Shown here piece after piece: positions 9,104-17,837 of a stretch of DNA of 64,000 nucleotides. Every line of letters begins with the position of its first letter. Position 1 is the first letter of the stretch. This DNA is from Crocinitomicaceae bacterium (GTDB lineage Bacteria > Bacteroidota > Bacteroidia > Flavobacteriales_D > Crocinitomicaceae): contig JAQXBM010000049.1 of assembly GCA_029252405.1 (NCBI GenBank), forward strand, positions 1-64,000. The letters are read 5' to 3'. The notes beneath the pieces are model-generated. The model searched no databases, was not told the origin of the DNA, and was given only the letters and a program-made list of their open reading frames with translations. The position numbers and the translations under genes are program-made.

Positions 9104-9142
9104 TTTTAAAACAATAGAAAATTAAACAAACACCTATAAAAA

Positions 9143-9589
9143 ATGAAAAAAGTACTATTCTCTTTGATGATGGTTTTCGCGGCAGGTTCGATGTCAGCGG
9201 TTATGGCTCAAGAAGCTGTGCAATTGCAAGAAGGAGCGAAAATTGAATTCGCAAAAGAAACTCACGATTACGGTGAAGTAAAGCACGGAGGTAACGGACA
9301 ATGTACGTTCGATTTTACAAACACTGGTTCTGAGCCGTTGATTATTCAAAATGCAAAAGGATCTTGTGGGTGTACTGTTCCTTCATGGCCAAAAGAGCCA
9401 CTAGCACCAGGAAAAACTGCTTCAATTACTGTAAAGTATGATACGAAGCGTCCAGGAGCAATTAACAAGAGTGTAACAATTACTTCTAACGCAGTGAATA
9501 CTCCAGTTAAAGTAATCCGTATCAAAGGAAATGTTCTTCCTAAACCAACGTCTGGTGCGCCAGTTCAGGTTGGAGGACCAACGAACTAA
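9143..9589 (+). CDS. Exported DUF1573 protein, paralogue 1
   Basis: This 148-residue protein has a signal peptide (cleavage near AVMAQ) and one DUF1573 domain, an immunoglobulin/ASH-like beta-sandwich. Diagnostic segments are THDYGEVKHGG, FTNTGSEPLIIQNAKGSCGC and the strand SVTITSNAVNTPVKVIRIKG. The tail is short and Pro/Gly-rich. The molecular function of DUF1573 is not established, and it is assumed to act in the cell envelope. It is the first of four paralogues within 2.8 kb and is very similar to the third and fourth, pointing to local duplication. Confidence 0.85.
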   Translation: MKKVLFSLMMVFAAGSMSAVMAQEAVQLQEGAKIEFAKETHDYGEVKHGGNGQCTFDFTNTGSEPLIIQNAKGSCGCTVPSWPKEPLAPGKTASITVKYDTKRPGAINKSVTITSNAVNTPVKVIRIKGNVLPKPTSGAPVQVGGPTN

Positions 9590-9602
9590 TCAAAATGATT
9601 AA

Positions 9603-9980
9603 ATGAGGCTATTTTTCGCGATCATAATTATAGCATTGAATTCCGCCCTTGGCTTTTGTCAAGAGGCGGAATTTAGTATAGACAAGTCTGTGCACAAATT
9701 CCCGACGACAAAACAAGGGGAAATGCTCAGTCACGAATACATGATCACGAACGATGGAGATGAGCCCTTAATCATCTCCGATTACAAGGTTGGATGCACC
9801 TGTACAAAAGCAATTCTGCCTGAAAACCCCATTCTACCGGGTGAAACATTCCCGCTTCAGGTAACTTTCGACACGAAAGAAAAATACTACTTCCAAGATC
9901 GCACAATTGTCCTTGTAGCAAATACAAAAAAGAAGTTGCACAAGATTCGATTCAAAGTGAAAGTAGTGCCCAATGAATAA
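9603..9980 (+). CDS. Exported DUF1573 protein, divergent paralogue 2
   Basis: This 125-residue protein has a signal peptide (MRLFFAIIIIALNSALGFCQ) and a divergent DUF1573 domain (VHKFPTTKQGEMLSHEYMIT, GDEPLIISDYKVGCTCTKAI, PILPGETFPLQVTFDTKEK). It lacks the TITSNAVNTPVKVIRIKG strand shared by the other three. It starts 13 nt after paralogue 1 and its 3' end overlaps the next gene by 8 nt, so it is cotranscribed with both. Confidence 0.8.
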   Translation: MRLFFAIIIIALNSALGFCQEAEFSIDKSVHKFPTTKQGEMLSHEYMITNDGDEPLIISDYKVGCTCTKAILPENPILPGETFPLQVTFDTKEKYYFQDRTIVLVANTKKKLHKIRFKVKVVPNE

Positions 9981-10503
9981 ACCGAAACTTGCAATTCTCT
10001 CCGATATTTACGGAAACTCCAAGGAACATTGGATGAAGGAATATGTAAGAATTTTATCCCCTTTTTTTGAAATAACTCAGTTGGACAGTCGTGAATTGGC
10101 GGACATCCATTTACTTCCGCAGAGCCAAGTTCATGGTGGATTCGTGCAGGGCGGAATTGAGCGAGCTGCGCAAAACTTAATTTCAAAAGACATTCAACCA
10201 AAAGTGATCCTTGGATTTAGCGTCGGAGGTACAATAGCATGGAAGTATGCATTGAGCCAGTCACAATCATCTCTTTACTTGATTTCAGCGACGCGTTTGC
10301 GAAATGAAACCTCGAAACCTTCGTCGCCAATAAATTTGTTTTTTGGTGAGTTGGAGAAAAATGGTCCGAGCAGCTCTTGGTTTAAAAAACTTGAGTTGAA
10401 TCCTGAGATAATCAATGACGAAGGGCATGAATGTTGCAAGCATCAAAGTGTCGTTGAGAAAGTCTGCCAGCAAATCTTAGAGGACTTTCAATTCTTAGGA
10501 TGA
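9973..10503 (+). CDS. Small alpha/beta-hydrolase-like protein
   Basis: The protein has 176 residues and no signal peptide, so it is probably cytoplasmic. It shows a nucleophile elbow GFSVGG (Ser at about residue 82), a later EKNGPSSSWF region and a terminal HECCKH that could supply the catalytic His. At under 180 residues it lacks a cap domain. The substrate is unknown. It overlaps the preceding DUF1573 gene by 8 nt, which suggests translational coupling to an exported protein of unknown role. Confidence 0.6.
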   Translation: MNKPKLAILSDIYGNSKEHWMKEYVRILSPFFEITQLDSRELADIHLLPQSQVHGGFVQGGIERAAQNLISKDIQPKVILGFSVGGTIAWKYALSQSQSSLYLISATRLRNETSKPSSPINLFFGELEKNGPSSSWFKKLELNPEIINDEGHECCKHQSVVEKVCQQILEDFQFLG

Positions 10504-10531
10504 GCATCTTTTTCAAAATCATTTCAACTTT

Positions 10532-10565
10532 TTTGCGGAAATTTTAAAAATTGGAATCATCTTTG
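10532..10565 (+). promoter_or_regulatory. Candidate promoter of the third DUF1573 gene
   Basis: TTTG at 10532-10535 and CATCTTTG at 10558-10565 (one mismatch to TAnnTTTG) are separated by 22 nt, inside the 17-23 range usual for Bacteroidota. The start codon is 32 nt downstream. Confidence 0.45.
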
Positions 10566-10597
10566 TAATTCATACTACAAATCAGAATACAAACATT

Positions 10598-11236
10598 ATG
10601 AAAAAGTCAATCTTATCCCTTTTAGTGCTCGCTTTCGCAGCTATGACATCGACGGCAATGGCGCAAGAAGTTCGTCAAGGAGCAGTTATCGAATTTGAAA
10701 AAGATGTTCACGATTACGGTGAAATCGCTCACAAAGGAAACGGAACATACTCTTTCGTATTTTCAAATACAGGTAGTGAACCTTTAATGATTTCCAATGC
10801 AAAAGGATCATGTGGATGTACAGTTCCATCTTGGCCAAAAGAGCCTATCGCACCAGGTGCCTCAGCAAAGATTGACGTTACTTACGACACGAAGCGTGTT
10901 GGAGGAATCAGCAAAAGCGTTACAATCACTTCAAATGCAGTGAACACACCCGTTAAAGTAATTCGCATTAAAGGAACAGTGTTGGCGCCAGCTCCAGAAG
11001 GAGAAGTTGCTCCAGTTGCTGAAGCAGGTCCTGTAGCAGACGCTGTGGAAGAAGTTCCTCCTGTACGTGAAGAAGCGGAGGAAGTAGCACCTTTGACGAA
11101 GAAACAAATCAAAGCGAAAGCAAAAGCTGAAAAGAAACGTTTGAAAAAAGAAGCGAAAGCAAAAAAGAAAGCGGCGAAATTGGCTTTGAAGAAAGAAAAA
11201 GCAGCAATGAAAGCTGAAGCGAAAGCAGCAGCATAA
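10598..11236 (+). CDS. Exported DUF1573 protein with lysine/alanine-rich tail
   Basis: This 212-residue protein has a signal peptide (TSTAMAQ), a DUF1573 domain nearly identical in its core to paralogues 1 and 4, then an extra 80-residue tail. The tail starts acidic (VADAVEEVPPVREEAEEV) and ends in a long Lys/Ala repeat region (KAKAEKKRLKKEAKAKKKAA) that resembles histone H1 or TolA-like helices. It may bind an anionic envelope polymer or nucleic acid; that is inference. The gene has its own promoter and terminator. Confidence 0.82.
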   Translation: MKKSILSLLVLAFAAMTSTAMAQEVRQGAVIEFEKDVHDYGEIAHKGNGTYSFVFSNTGSEPLMISNAKGSCGCTVPSWPKEPIAPGASAKIDVTYDTKRVGGISKSVTITSNAVNTPVKVIRIKGTVLAPAPEGEVAPVAEAGPVADAVEEVPPVREEAEEVAPLTKKQIKAKAKAEKKRLKKEAKAKKKAAKLALKKEKAAMKAEAKAAA

Positions 11237-11268
11237 GTAGCAGTAAATACTAGGTCATTTGACCAGTG

Positions 11269-11312
11269 AATCCACATTGTCCGATACCCTTCGGAATCAA
11301 TGTGGATTTTTT
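11269..11312 (+). terminator. Terminator of the Lys-tailed DUF1573 gene
   Basis: An 11-bp stem AATCCACATTG / CAATGTGGATT, with an inner TCCGA/TCGGA stem, is followed by TTTTTT. Confidence 0.9.
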
Positions 11313-11373
11313 CGTTTCTAGGAAGGGAATTGTCAATGAATTTGCTTGATCTCTTAAATAGTTGTTACAGGCT

Positions 11374-11392
11374 GGTTAAAGCTTTGTTAACC
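11374..11392. promoter_or_regulatory. Inverted repeat upstream of the fourth DUF1573 gene
   Basis: GGTTAA-N7-TTAACC is a perfect dyad about 80 nt before the start at 11471, in a stretch with further GTTAA copies. It could be an operator; no binding protein is known. Confidence 0.3.
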
Positions 11393-11470
11393 CTGTTAAT
11401 GCCTTGTTAAGTAACTTTTCAGTTCTCTTTTCATGATGTAGTTTGGTCCTAAACAATTAAAAAACATCTT

Positions 11471-11920
11471 ATGAAAAAGTTAATTTCTTCTACAGTCGCA
11501 ATGCTTGTAATGCTTGCGTTTTCGTTTAACTCTTCTGCTCAAGACGTGGCAGTTCAAAACGGACCTAAAATCACCTTTACTAAAGAAGTCCACGATTACG
11601 GCGAAGTAAAACATGGTGCCGATGGTCACTGTACCTTTACCTTCAAAAATACTGGAAACGAGCCGCTCGTTTTGGGTAAAGTGAAAGGTTCGTGCAGTTG
11701 CACTGTTCCTGAATGGCCAAAGGATCCAATCGCGCCAGGTGAAACAGGTGAATTGAAAGTGAAATACAATACGAATAATCCCGGAGCGATCAACAAAAGC
11801 GTAACGATCAATTCAAACGCGGTAAATACACCCGTGAAAGTCATCCGCATCAAAGGGAACGTTCTTCCGAAACCGACCTCGGGTGCACCTGTCAATTCTA
11901 CAGGAGCTCCAGTGAAGTAA
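11471..11920 (+). CDS. Exported DUF1573 protein, paralogue 4
   Basis: This 149-residue protein has a signal peptide (FNSSAQ) and one DUF1573 domain. The C-terminal 40 residues, including INKSVTINSNAVNTPVKVIR and VLPKPTSGAP, are almost the same as in paralogue 1, so one probably derives from the other. The central motif is GSCSCTVPEWPKDPIAPG, where the others have SCGCT. It is transcribed alone, between two terminators. Confidence 0.85.
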   Translation: MKKLISSTVAMLVMLAFSFNSSAQDVAVQNGPKITFTKEVHDYGEVKHGADGHCTFTFKNTGNEPLVLGKVKGSCSCTVPEWPKDPIAPGETGELKVKYNTNNPGAINKSVTINSNAVNTPVKVIRIKGNVLPKPTSGAPVNSTGAPVK

Positions 11921-11941
11921 GTTTAATCTATAATTTAGCAC

Positions 11942-11976
11942 AAGCGCGTTCCTCTTTTTAAGGAGGCGCGCTTTTT
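11942..11976 (+). terminator. Terminator of the fourth DUF1573 gene
   Basis: AGCGCG-TT-CCTC pairs with GAGG-CGCGCT and is followed by five T residues, 22 nt after the stop. Confidence 0.85.
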
Positions 11977-12187
11977 GTAGTTGGACCTGGGCTCTGCTCG
12001 GCCCGTACGCTCTAATTTTAATGGAAGAAGCTCGTGGACTTAGCCGATCCAAAGCCCAATCTTTCATTCAGCACTTAGCCTGTCGAATTGCAATCCGTCC
12101 GTTCAAAACATGTTAATATTTCCTTCTCAACCATCACTTTTCGCCCTCGAATTTTGACTATCTTTAATCTCCCGAATTCGACGCGAT

Positions 12188-15100
12188 ATGTACATTATTT
12201 TTGATACCGAAACAACTGGTTTACCGAGGAATTGGAATGCACCAATAACCGATACGGATAACTGGCCACGCGTAATTCAAATGGCTTGGCAGCTGCACGA
12301 TGACATGGGGAAGCTCATCGAGCACAGAGATTTCCTGATCAAACCAGAAGGATTTGATATTCCTTACGATGCGGAGCAAATTCATGGTATTTCCACGGAG
12401 TTGGCTTTGGAACAAGGAATTGATCTTGTTGATGGGTTAAACGAGTTCAACGAAGCCTTAGCAAAAGCGAATTTCGTAGTTGGACAAAATATCAAGTTCG
12501 ATTTAAATGTTTGGGGCTGTGAATTCCATCGAATGGGAATTCAAACAACCATGAATGATTCAGCGATCCTTGATACCTGTACAGAGGATACCGCGAAGCT
12601 TTGTCAAATTCCCGGAGGACGTGGAGGAAAATTCAAACTTCCAACCTTAACGGAGTTACACGATTACTTATTCCAGCAACCTTTTGCTGAGGCTCACAAT
12701 GCCACTGCCGATGTAGAAGCGACAACGCGCTGTTTCTTCGAATTGTTGCGCCGAGGAGTATTTCGTCCAGAGCAACTGCAACAAGAGGAACGATACATTG
12801 CCGATTTTCAAGCCTTCAATCCTGCGCCAATTGGCACGATTGGACTGAAACATCTCAACCTCAAAGAAGAAAGTAAGAAAATTCGAGAGCAGCTTCCAGC
12901 AGAGGAGAGCGCTATTCCGACCGTTGATAAAAGCGAGGCGCAGAAGCGTTTGGATGCTTGTTCATTTGCTCACTTGCACAACCACTCACAGTTTACCATT
13001 CTTCAATCTACGAGTCAAGTGAAGTCGCTTGTGAACAAGTCAGTGGAGCTTGGAATGCGTGCAGTTGCCCTTACAGATACTGGAAACATGATGGCTGCCT
13101 TTCACTTCGAAAAAGCCATTTCAGGTCATAACAAAGATGTTCAAGCGAGAAGAAAGGAAGCGGAAGAGAGTGGAGAAGCATTTGACGAACAAGAATTAAT
13201 TCCAATTATTGGATGTGAATTCAACGTATGTCAAGACCTCACCAACAAATCCCAAAAGGACAATGGTTATCAGGTCGTTTTATTAGCAAAGAACAAAACA
13301 GGTTATCATAATTTGATCAAGCTTGCTTCTATTGCGTACACAGAAGGAATGTACTACGTTCCTAGAATTGACAAAGCCGCAATTGAGAAGCACAAAGAAG
13401 ATATTATCGTCTTGACTGGAAATCTCTATGGAGAAATAGCCAGCAAGATTCTAAACATAGGTGAAAAGCAAGCTGAAGAAGCTTTGGTTTGGTGGAAAGA
13501 GCAATTTGGTGATGATTTGTACATCGAATTGATGCGCCACGGGCAAGACAATGAAGATCGTGTAAACGAAACCCTGATTCGATTCTCACAGGCGCATGAA
13601 GTCAAGTTGGTTGCTACCAACAATACCTTCTACATCGATCGAAATGATTCTTCTGCACACGACGTATTACTCTGTGTGAAGGACAACGAACTCGTTTCAA
13701 CTCCGAAAGGACGAGGGCGTGGGTTTAGATACGGATTGGACAATGAGGAATACTACTTCAAATCGCAAGAAGAGATGAAGGAATTGTTCATGGACATCCC
13801 TGAAGCAATTGAGTCCATTGATGAAATAATTGATAAGTGTGAGCACTATGCGCTTGCACGCGATGTACTTTTGCCTGCTTTTGATATTCCCGAAGAATTT
13901 GTTTTTGCTGAGGATGGTGAAGACGGCGGAAAGCGCGGAGAGAACAAATACCTTAGACACATCACGTATGAAGGTGCAAAAAAGCGTTATGAAGAAATCA
14001 CACCAGAAATTGAAGAACGCTTAGATTTCGAACTTTCGGTTATTGAGAATACGGGGTATCCCGGGTACTTCTTGATTGTTGAGGATTTTATTCGTGCGGC
14101 ACGAGACATGGGTGTGTCAGTTGGTCCAGGTCGTGGATCGGCAGCGGGATCAGCAGTGGCATATTGCCTTTGGATTACCAATCTCGATCCCATCAAGTAC
14201 GATCTGCTTTTTGAGCGTTTCTTGAATCCTGATCGTGTTTCCATGCCCGATATTGATATTGATTTTGATGATGAAGGTCGTGGTGATGTAATCAAGTGGG
14301 TAATTGATAAATACGGCGCAAATCAGGTGGCACAGATCATTACCTACGGTACGATGGCAGCAAAATCGTCGATTCGAGATACTTCCCGTGTGATGGATTT
14401 ACCATTGGGAGATGCCGATCGCCTCGCGAAGTTGATTCCAGATATTTCCTTGAGCAAGTTGTTCGGTCTTTCAGAAAGTGCCCTGCGCGATAAATTGAAG
14501 AACAATACCGAAGACATTAATCGTGCGAACGAATTGAAAAGCATTGCGAAAGGAAGCGATTTAACCGCGCAAGTTTTGAATAAAGCGCGAGAACTTGAAG
14601 GCTCCGTCCGAAATACCGGAATTCATGCCTGTGGTGTAATTATTACGCCTGACGATATTACCAATTATGTTCCAGTTGCATTAGCGAAGGATTCAGATAT
14701 GTACTGTACGCAGTACGATAACTCCGTAGCGGAAGAGGCGGGGCTCCTCAAGATGGATTTCTTGGGGTTGAAAACATTGACCCTGATCAAACACGCTGTG
14801 AATAACGTGCGTGAACGACATGGAGTTGAACTCGATCCTGAAGTGTTTCCTATTGATGATGTTCCAACATACGAGCTCTTCCAGCGTGGAGAAACAGTTG
14901 GAATTTTCCAATATGAATCTGCCGGAATGCAGAAGTACATGAGGGAGTTGAAACCTACGGTATTTGCCGATCTCATTGCAATGAACGCCCTATACCGACC
15001 AGGTCCGTTGGAGTACATTCCATCGTTTATCCGAAGAAAACACGGAGACGAGGACATCATTTATGATTTAGATGCCTGCGAGGAATACCTGGGAGAAACA

Positions 15101-16555
15101 TACGGAATTACTGTCTACCAAGAGCAAGTAATGTTGCTTTCTCAGAAGTTAGCTGGATTTACGAAGGGTGAAGCGGATACCTTGAGAAAGGCAATGGGTA
15201 AGAAGCAGAAGCACGTACTGGATAAAATGAAGCCTGCGTTCATTGAGCGAGGTGGAGAACGAGGACATGATGCCGAACCGCTGGAGAAAATTTGGAAGGA
15301 TTGGGAAGCATTTGCATCGTACGCCTTCAACAAATCGCACTCGACGTGTTACGCTTGGATCGCTTATCAAACGGCTTATCTGAAAGCGAATTACCCTGCT
15401 GAATACATGGCATCCGTGTTGAGTAACAACATGAACGACATCAAGCAAGTGACCTTCTTTATGGAGGAATGTCGCCGAATGGGTGTTCCAGTTCTTGGGC
15501 CTGATGTAAATGAATCGAATTACCATTTCACCGTGAACAAAGAAGGAGCGATTCGCTTTGGATTAGGTGCGATTAAAGGATTAGGATCGGCTCCTGTGAA
15601 TGAAATCATTGAGAAAAGAGCGGAATCTGGGCCTTTTGTATCAGTATTTGACATGGCCAAAAGGGTAAACCTGCGTGTTTGTTCCAAAAAAGCATTTGAA
15701 AGTCTGGTGTACGGAGGAGGATTTGATTCTTTCCCGAATGCGCACAGAGCACAGTATCTCAAGGAAGACGGAAATGGCCGAACGTTTTTGGATAATCTCG
15801 TACGCTTTGGATCTGCTTTCCAAGACAGCGAGAACTCATCACAAGCATCCTTGTTTGGAGGAGATTCTGGTGCGAAATTGCCGGAGCCGACGATTCCAGA
15901 ATCGGAAGAGTGGGGCAACATTTATGCACTCAACAAGGAGAAAGAAGTGATTGGAATTTTCATTTCTGGACATCCGCTAGATGACTTTAGAATGGAAATC
16001 GAAGCATTTTGCTCTGGTAATGTAACCATGCTGAACGATATGAAGGCCAATGCGAACAAGGAAGTCCTCATCGCAGCAATTATTTCTGACGCTGAACATC
16101 GTTTCACTCGGAAAGGTGATCCTTTCGGAACGATTACCCTCGAAGATTACAACGATTCCTACAAGATTTTCCTTTGGAGAGAGAATTATTTGAAATACAA
16201 ACACTTCTTAAATCCAGGGACTTTCGTTTCGGTGAAAGGTAGAATTGAGGTGCCACCGAGAAGATCAGAATTGGAGTTCTCTATTCACTCGATCGATTTG
16301 CTCTCAAACTTGAAAGATGCAAAGGCGAACAGCTTGAATTTGAAAGTATCGATGAAGGCCTTGGATCAAATTATGATTACGGATTTAACGAAAATCTTCG
16401 ACCAGAATACAGGTACAATCCCAGTTCGATTCACCGTTTTTGATCCTTTGGATAACATCGAAGTGCACCTTCCTTCAAAATCTTTAAAGGTTGATTTGAC
16501 GACAGAATTGTTTAATGAATTACAGAAATTTGATCTAGATATCCAGATCAAATAG
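12188..16555 (+). CDS. dnaE: DNA polymerase III alpha subunit with N-terminal proofreading exonuclease
   Basis: This 1455-residue replicative polymerase is longer than E. coli DnaE (1160) because it carries an N-terminal DEDDh exonuclease domain (FDTETTGL at residues 5-12, then ADVEAT near 180). This is a known Bacteroidota arrangement. It is followed by a PHP domain (AHLHNHSQF, about 260), the polymerase palm (GPGRGSAAGSAVAY, and PDIDIDFDD at about 687), the helix-hairpin-helix/fingers region and an OB fold (about 1290-1370). It copies the chromosome as part of the holoenzyme. The 3' end overlaps the convergent next gene by 21 nt. Start ATG gives MYIIFDTETTG directly. Confidence 0.97.
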   Translation: MYIIFDTETTGLPRNWNAPITDTDNWPRVIQMAWQLHDDMGKLIEHRDFLIKPEGFDIPYDAEQIHGISTELALEQGIDLVDGLNEFNEALAKANFVVGQNIKFDLNVWGCEFHRMGIQTTMNDSAILDTCTEDTAKLCQIPGGRGGKFKLPTLTELHDYLFQQPFAEAHNATADVEATTRCFFELLRRGVFRPEQLQQEERYIADFQAFNPAPIGTIGLKHLNLKEESKKIREQLPAEESAIPTVDKSEAQKRLDACSFAHLHNHSQFTILQSTSQVKSLVNKSVELGMRAVALTDTGNMMAAFHFEKAISGHNKDVQARRKEAEESGEAFDEQELIPIIGCEFNVCQDLTNKSQKDNGYQVVLLAKNKTGYHNLIKLASIAYTEGMYYVPRIDKAAIEKHKEDIIVLTGNLYGEIASKILNIGEKQAEEALVWWKEQFGDDLYIELMRHGQDNEDRVNETLIRFSQAHEVKLVATNNTFYIDRNDSSAHDVLLCVKDNELVSTPKGRGRGFRYGLDNEEYYFKSQEEMKELFMDIPEAIESIDEIIDKCEHYALARDVLLPAFDIPEEFVFAEDGEDGGKRGENKYLRHITYEGAKKRYEEITPEIEERLDFELSVIENTGYPGYFLIVEDFIRAARDMGVSVGPGRGSAAGSAVAYCLWITNLDPIKYDLLFERFLNPDRVSMPDIDIDFDDEGRGDVIKWVIDKYGANQVAQIITYGTMAAKSSIRDTSRVMDLPLGDADRLAKLIPDISLSKLFGLSESALRDKLKNNTEDINRANELKSIAKGSDLTAQVLNKARELEGSVRNTGIHACGVIITPDDITNYVPVALAKDSDMYCTQYDNSVAEEAGLLKMDFLGLKTLTLIKHAVNNVRERHGVELDPEVFPIDDVPTYELFQRGETVGIFQYESAGMQKYMRELKPTVFADLIAMNALYRPGPLEYIPSFIRRKHGDEDIIYDLDACEEYLGETYGITVYQEQVMLLSQKLAGFTKGEADTLRKAMGKKQKHVLDKMKPAFIERGGERGHDAEPLEKIWKDWEAFASYAFNKSHSTCYAWIAYQTAYLKANYPAEYMASVLSNNMNDIKQVTFFMEECRRMGVPVLGPDVNESNYHFTVNKEGAIRFGLGAIKGLGSAPVNEIIEKRAESGPFVSVFDMAKRVNLRVCSKKAFESLVYGGGFDSFPNAHRAQYLKEDGNGRTFLDNLVRFGSAFQDSENSSQASLFGGDSGAKLPEPTIPESEEWGNIYALNKEKEVIGIFISGHPLDDFRMEIEAFCSGNVTMLNDMKANANKEVLIAAIISDAEHRFTRKGDPFGTITLEDYNDSYKIFLWRENYLKYKHFLNPGTFVSVKGRIEVPPRRSELEFSIHSIDLLSNLKDAKANSLNLKVSMKALDQIMITDLTKIFDQNTGTIPVRFTVFDPLDNIEVHLPSKSLKVDLTTELFNELQKFDLDIQIK

Positions 16556-17419
16556 ATTGCGGAGTTCAGTGAGTTCGGTCACTTTTTCCTTGTTTCCAAC
16601 TTGCTGAAATGAATTGATCAGGTTCGTCAACATGCGCATGATAATCGAAGAGTTGGAGCACGGTTCGAAATATTCGCGGAGCTCAGGTTTGTTCAATCCT
16701 TTCAAAAATGCACGAATTTCATCTGCATCGAAAATACCTCCCTTTGAAAACGCGTTGATATAAAATAGGTTCCCGTATTTGTTTTCAGGGTCGATCATGG
16801 TAATCATTCCATCTTCATCGAGGTAGGTCAGCACAAAATGATTCGGAAGATTAACACCGTAGATCGGCATATCCAAAGATCGAGCGATAATGGAGTAGAG
16901 CACGCAAAGGCTCAATGGATTCCCTTTTCGGGTTTGAACAACAGTGTTGATGCACGAGTTGAGTGGAGAGTGATAATCTTTCGAATTCCCACTAAATCCA
17001 TGTTTCCCGTAAAACACTTTATTGAAGATTCGCACTTTTTCGTAGGCTGTTTGATCGTCACTAAGCTCTAACCAAATGTCCTTCCGGATTGCTTGAATCT
17101 TTCGGTGAATCTCATTTTCGATGAGGTTAGGATATTGATAGCGAGAGACAATTAATGCCCCCGCTAGCAAATCTTTCGTTGGAGAGGCGATCCACTGCTG
17201 TAGATCTTTTTTGATTTCAGAATATTGAATTTCGTGAATCAGTGACTCGATGCGCGATTGAAAAACCAAGCCGTAGTCTTCCGTTTCCCAAGACGATTCC
17301 AAGATCGGAATCACGCTGCTTCCGCAACTCATCAATTCGTCGCGCACATGACCGAAGACCGTCTCATCCGGATCTTCAATTAAACGTACTAGCGCTTCTA
17401 TTGATTTCGCATCTCTCAC
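16535..17419 (-). CDS. SirB1-type transglutaminase-like protein
   Basis: This 294-residue cytoplasmic protein has the SirB1 N-terminal layout: a HEAT-like start (MRDAKSIEALVRLIEDPDET), a helical middle, then the transglutaminase-like core with RKGNPLSLCVLYSIIARSL and PNHFVLTYLDEDG, which supply candidate Cys and His catalytic residues. The TPR half found in many SirB1 proteins is reduced to a short helical end (LINSFQQVGNKEKVTELTEL). The biochemical role is unknown in the family. It converges on dnaE with a 21-nt overlap and no terminator between them. Confidence 0.8.
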   Translation of the reverse strand: MRDAKSIEALVRLIEDPDETVFGHVRDELMSCGSSVIPILESSWETEDYGLVFQSRIESLIHEIQYSEIKKDLQQWIASPTKDLLAGALIVSRYQYPNLIENEIHRKIQAIRKDIWLELSDDQTAYEKVRIFNKVFYGKHGFSGNSKDYHSPLNSCINTVVQTRKGNPLSLCVLYSIIARSLDMPIYGVNLPNHFVLTYLDEDGMITMIDPENKYGNLFYINAFSKGGIFDADEIRAFLKGLNKPELREYFEPCSNSSIIMRMLTNLINSFQQVGNKEKVTELTELRNLFDLDI

Positions 17420-17588
17420 GTACCAAAATTACACTGAAAGTCAGCACTTTTCGAGTCGGATGAAAATACTTTTGAATGTTGAATTGTTAATTCTCGATCG
17501 AACCTAGAAAAAAAAGTGAAACCTTTTGGCATGATTATCGTTTATATATGCACGGATCAATTATTAACACTTACAGGTTAAAACGAAG

Positions 17589-17616
17589 AGGTCTCGACGC
17601 AAGTCGGGACCTTTTT
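17589..17616 (+). terminator. Orphan Rho-independent terminator, possible small RNA end
   Basis: AGGTCTCGAC-GCAA-GTCGGGACCT has 10 bp with one G-T wobble and a GNRA-like tetraloop, followed by TTTTT. The closest plus-strand gene end is more than 1 kb upstream (dnaE), so it must end either a short local transcript or a long read-through antisense to the SirB1-like gene. Confidence 0.8.
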
Positions 17617-17702
17617 GGTTAAAATAAGTTTTGATTCGTATTTCGGAGCGACTATTTGCCATATTACTAAATAGATGCTATCACCAATTTATTTAAACAT
17701 CC

Positions 17703-17770
17703 AATCGGAAAATCGGAAAATCGGAAAATCAGAACATCGGACAATCAGACAATCAGACAATCAATCGGAA
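17703..17770 (+). repeat. 8-bp tandem repeat array 1
   Basis: About eight copies of AATCGGAA and variants (AATCAGAA, CATCGGAC, AATCAGAC) run head to tail, broken once by a 4-bp AATC. The same unit forms a second array at 18428-18467. The period is not a multiple of three and no gene covers it. Confidence 0.9.
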
Positions 17771-17837
17771 ACCGCGGATGTTACAGCGAAGCTAATTCTC
17801 CTTATTTTATATCTTTACTTCACCATTAACCAACTCC

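Larger units (their letters stand above)
17420..17837. other. 418-base gene-poor stretch
   Basis: It holds the orphan terminator at 17589-17616, a possible 16-codon frame (17531-17581, ATGATTATCG onward) just before that terminator, and an 8-bp tandem repeat array (17703-17770). The AT-rich segment TTTTATATCTTTACTT before the broken TfoX-like gene could be its promoter. Confidence 0.5.

Noticed and set aside
10882-11277. 131-codon minus-strand frame rich in Ala and Phe
   Set aside because: It is the complement of the Lys/Ala-rich tail; its composition is explained by the GAA/AAA/GCA codons of the real gene.
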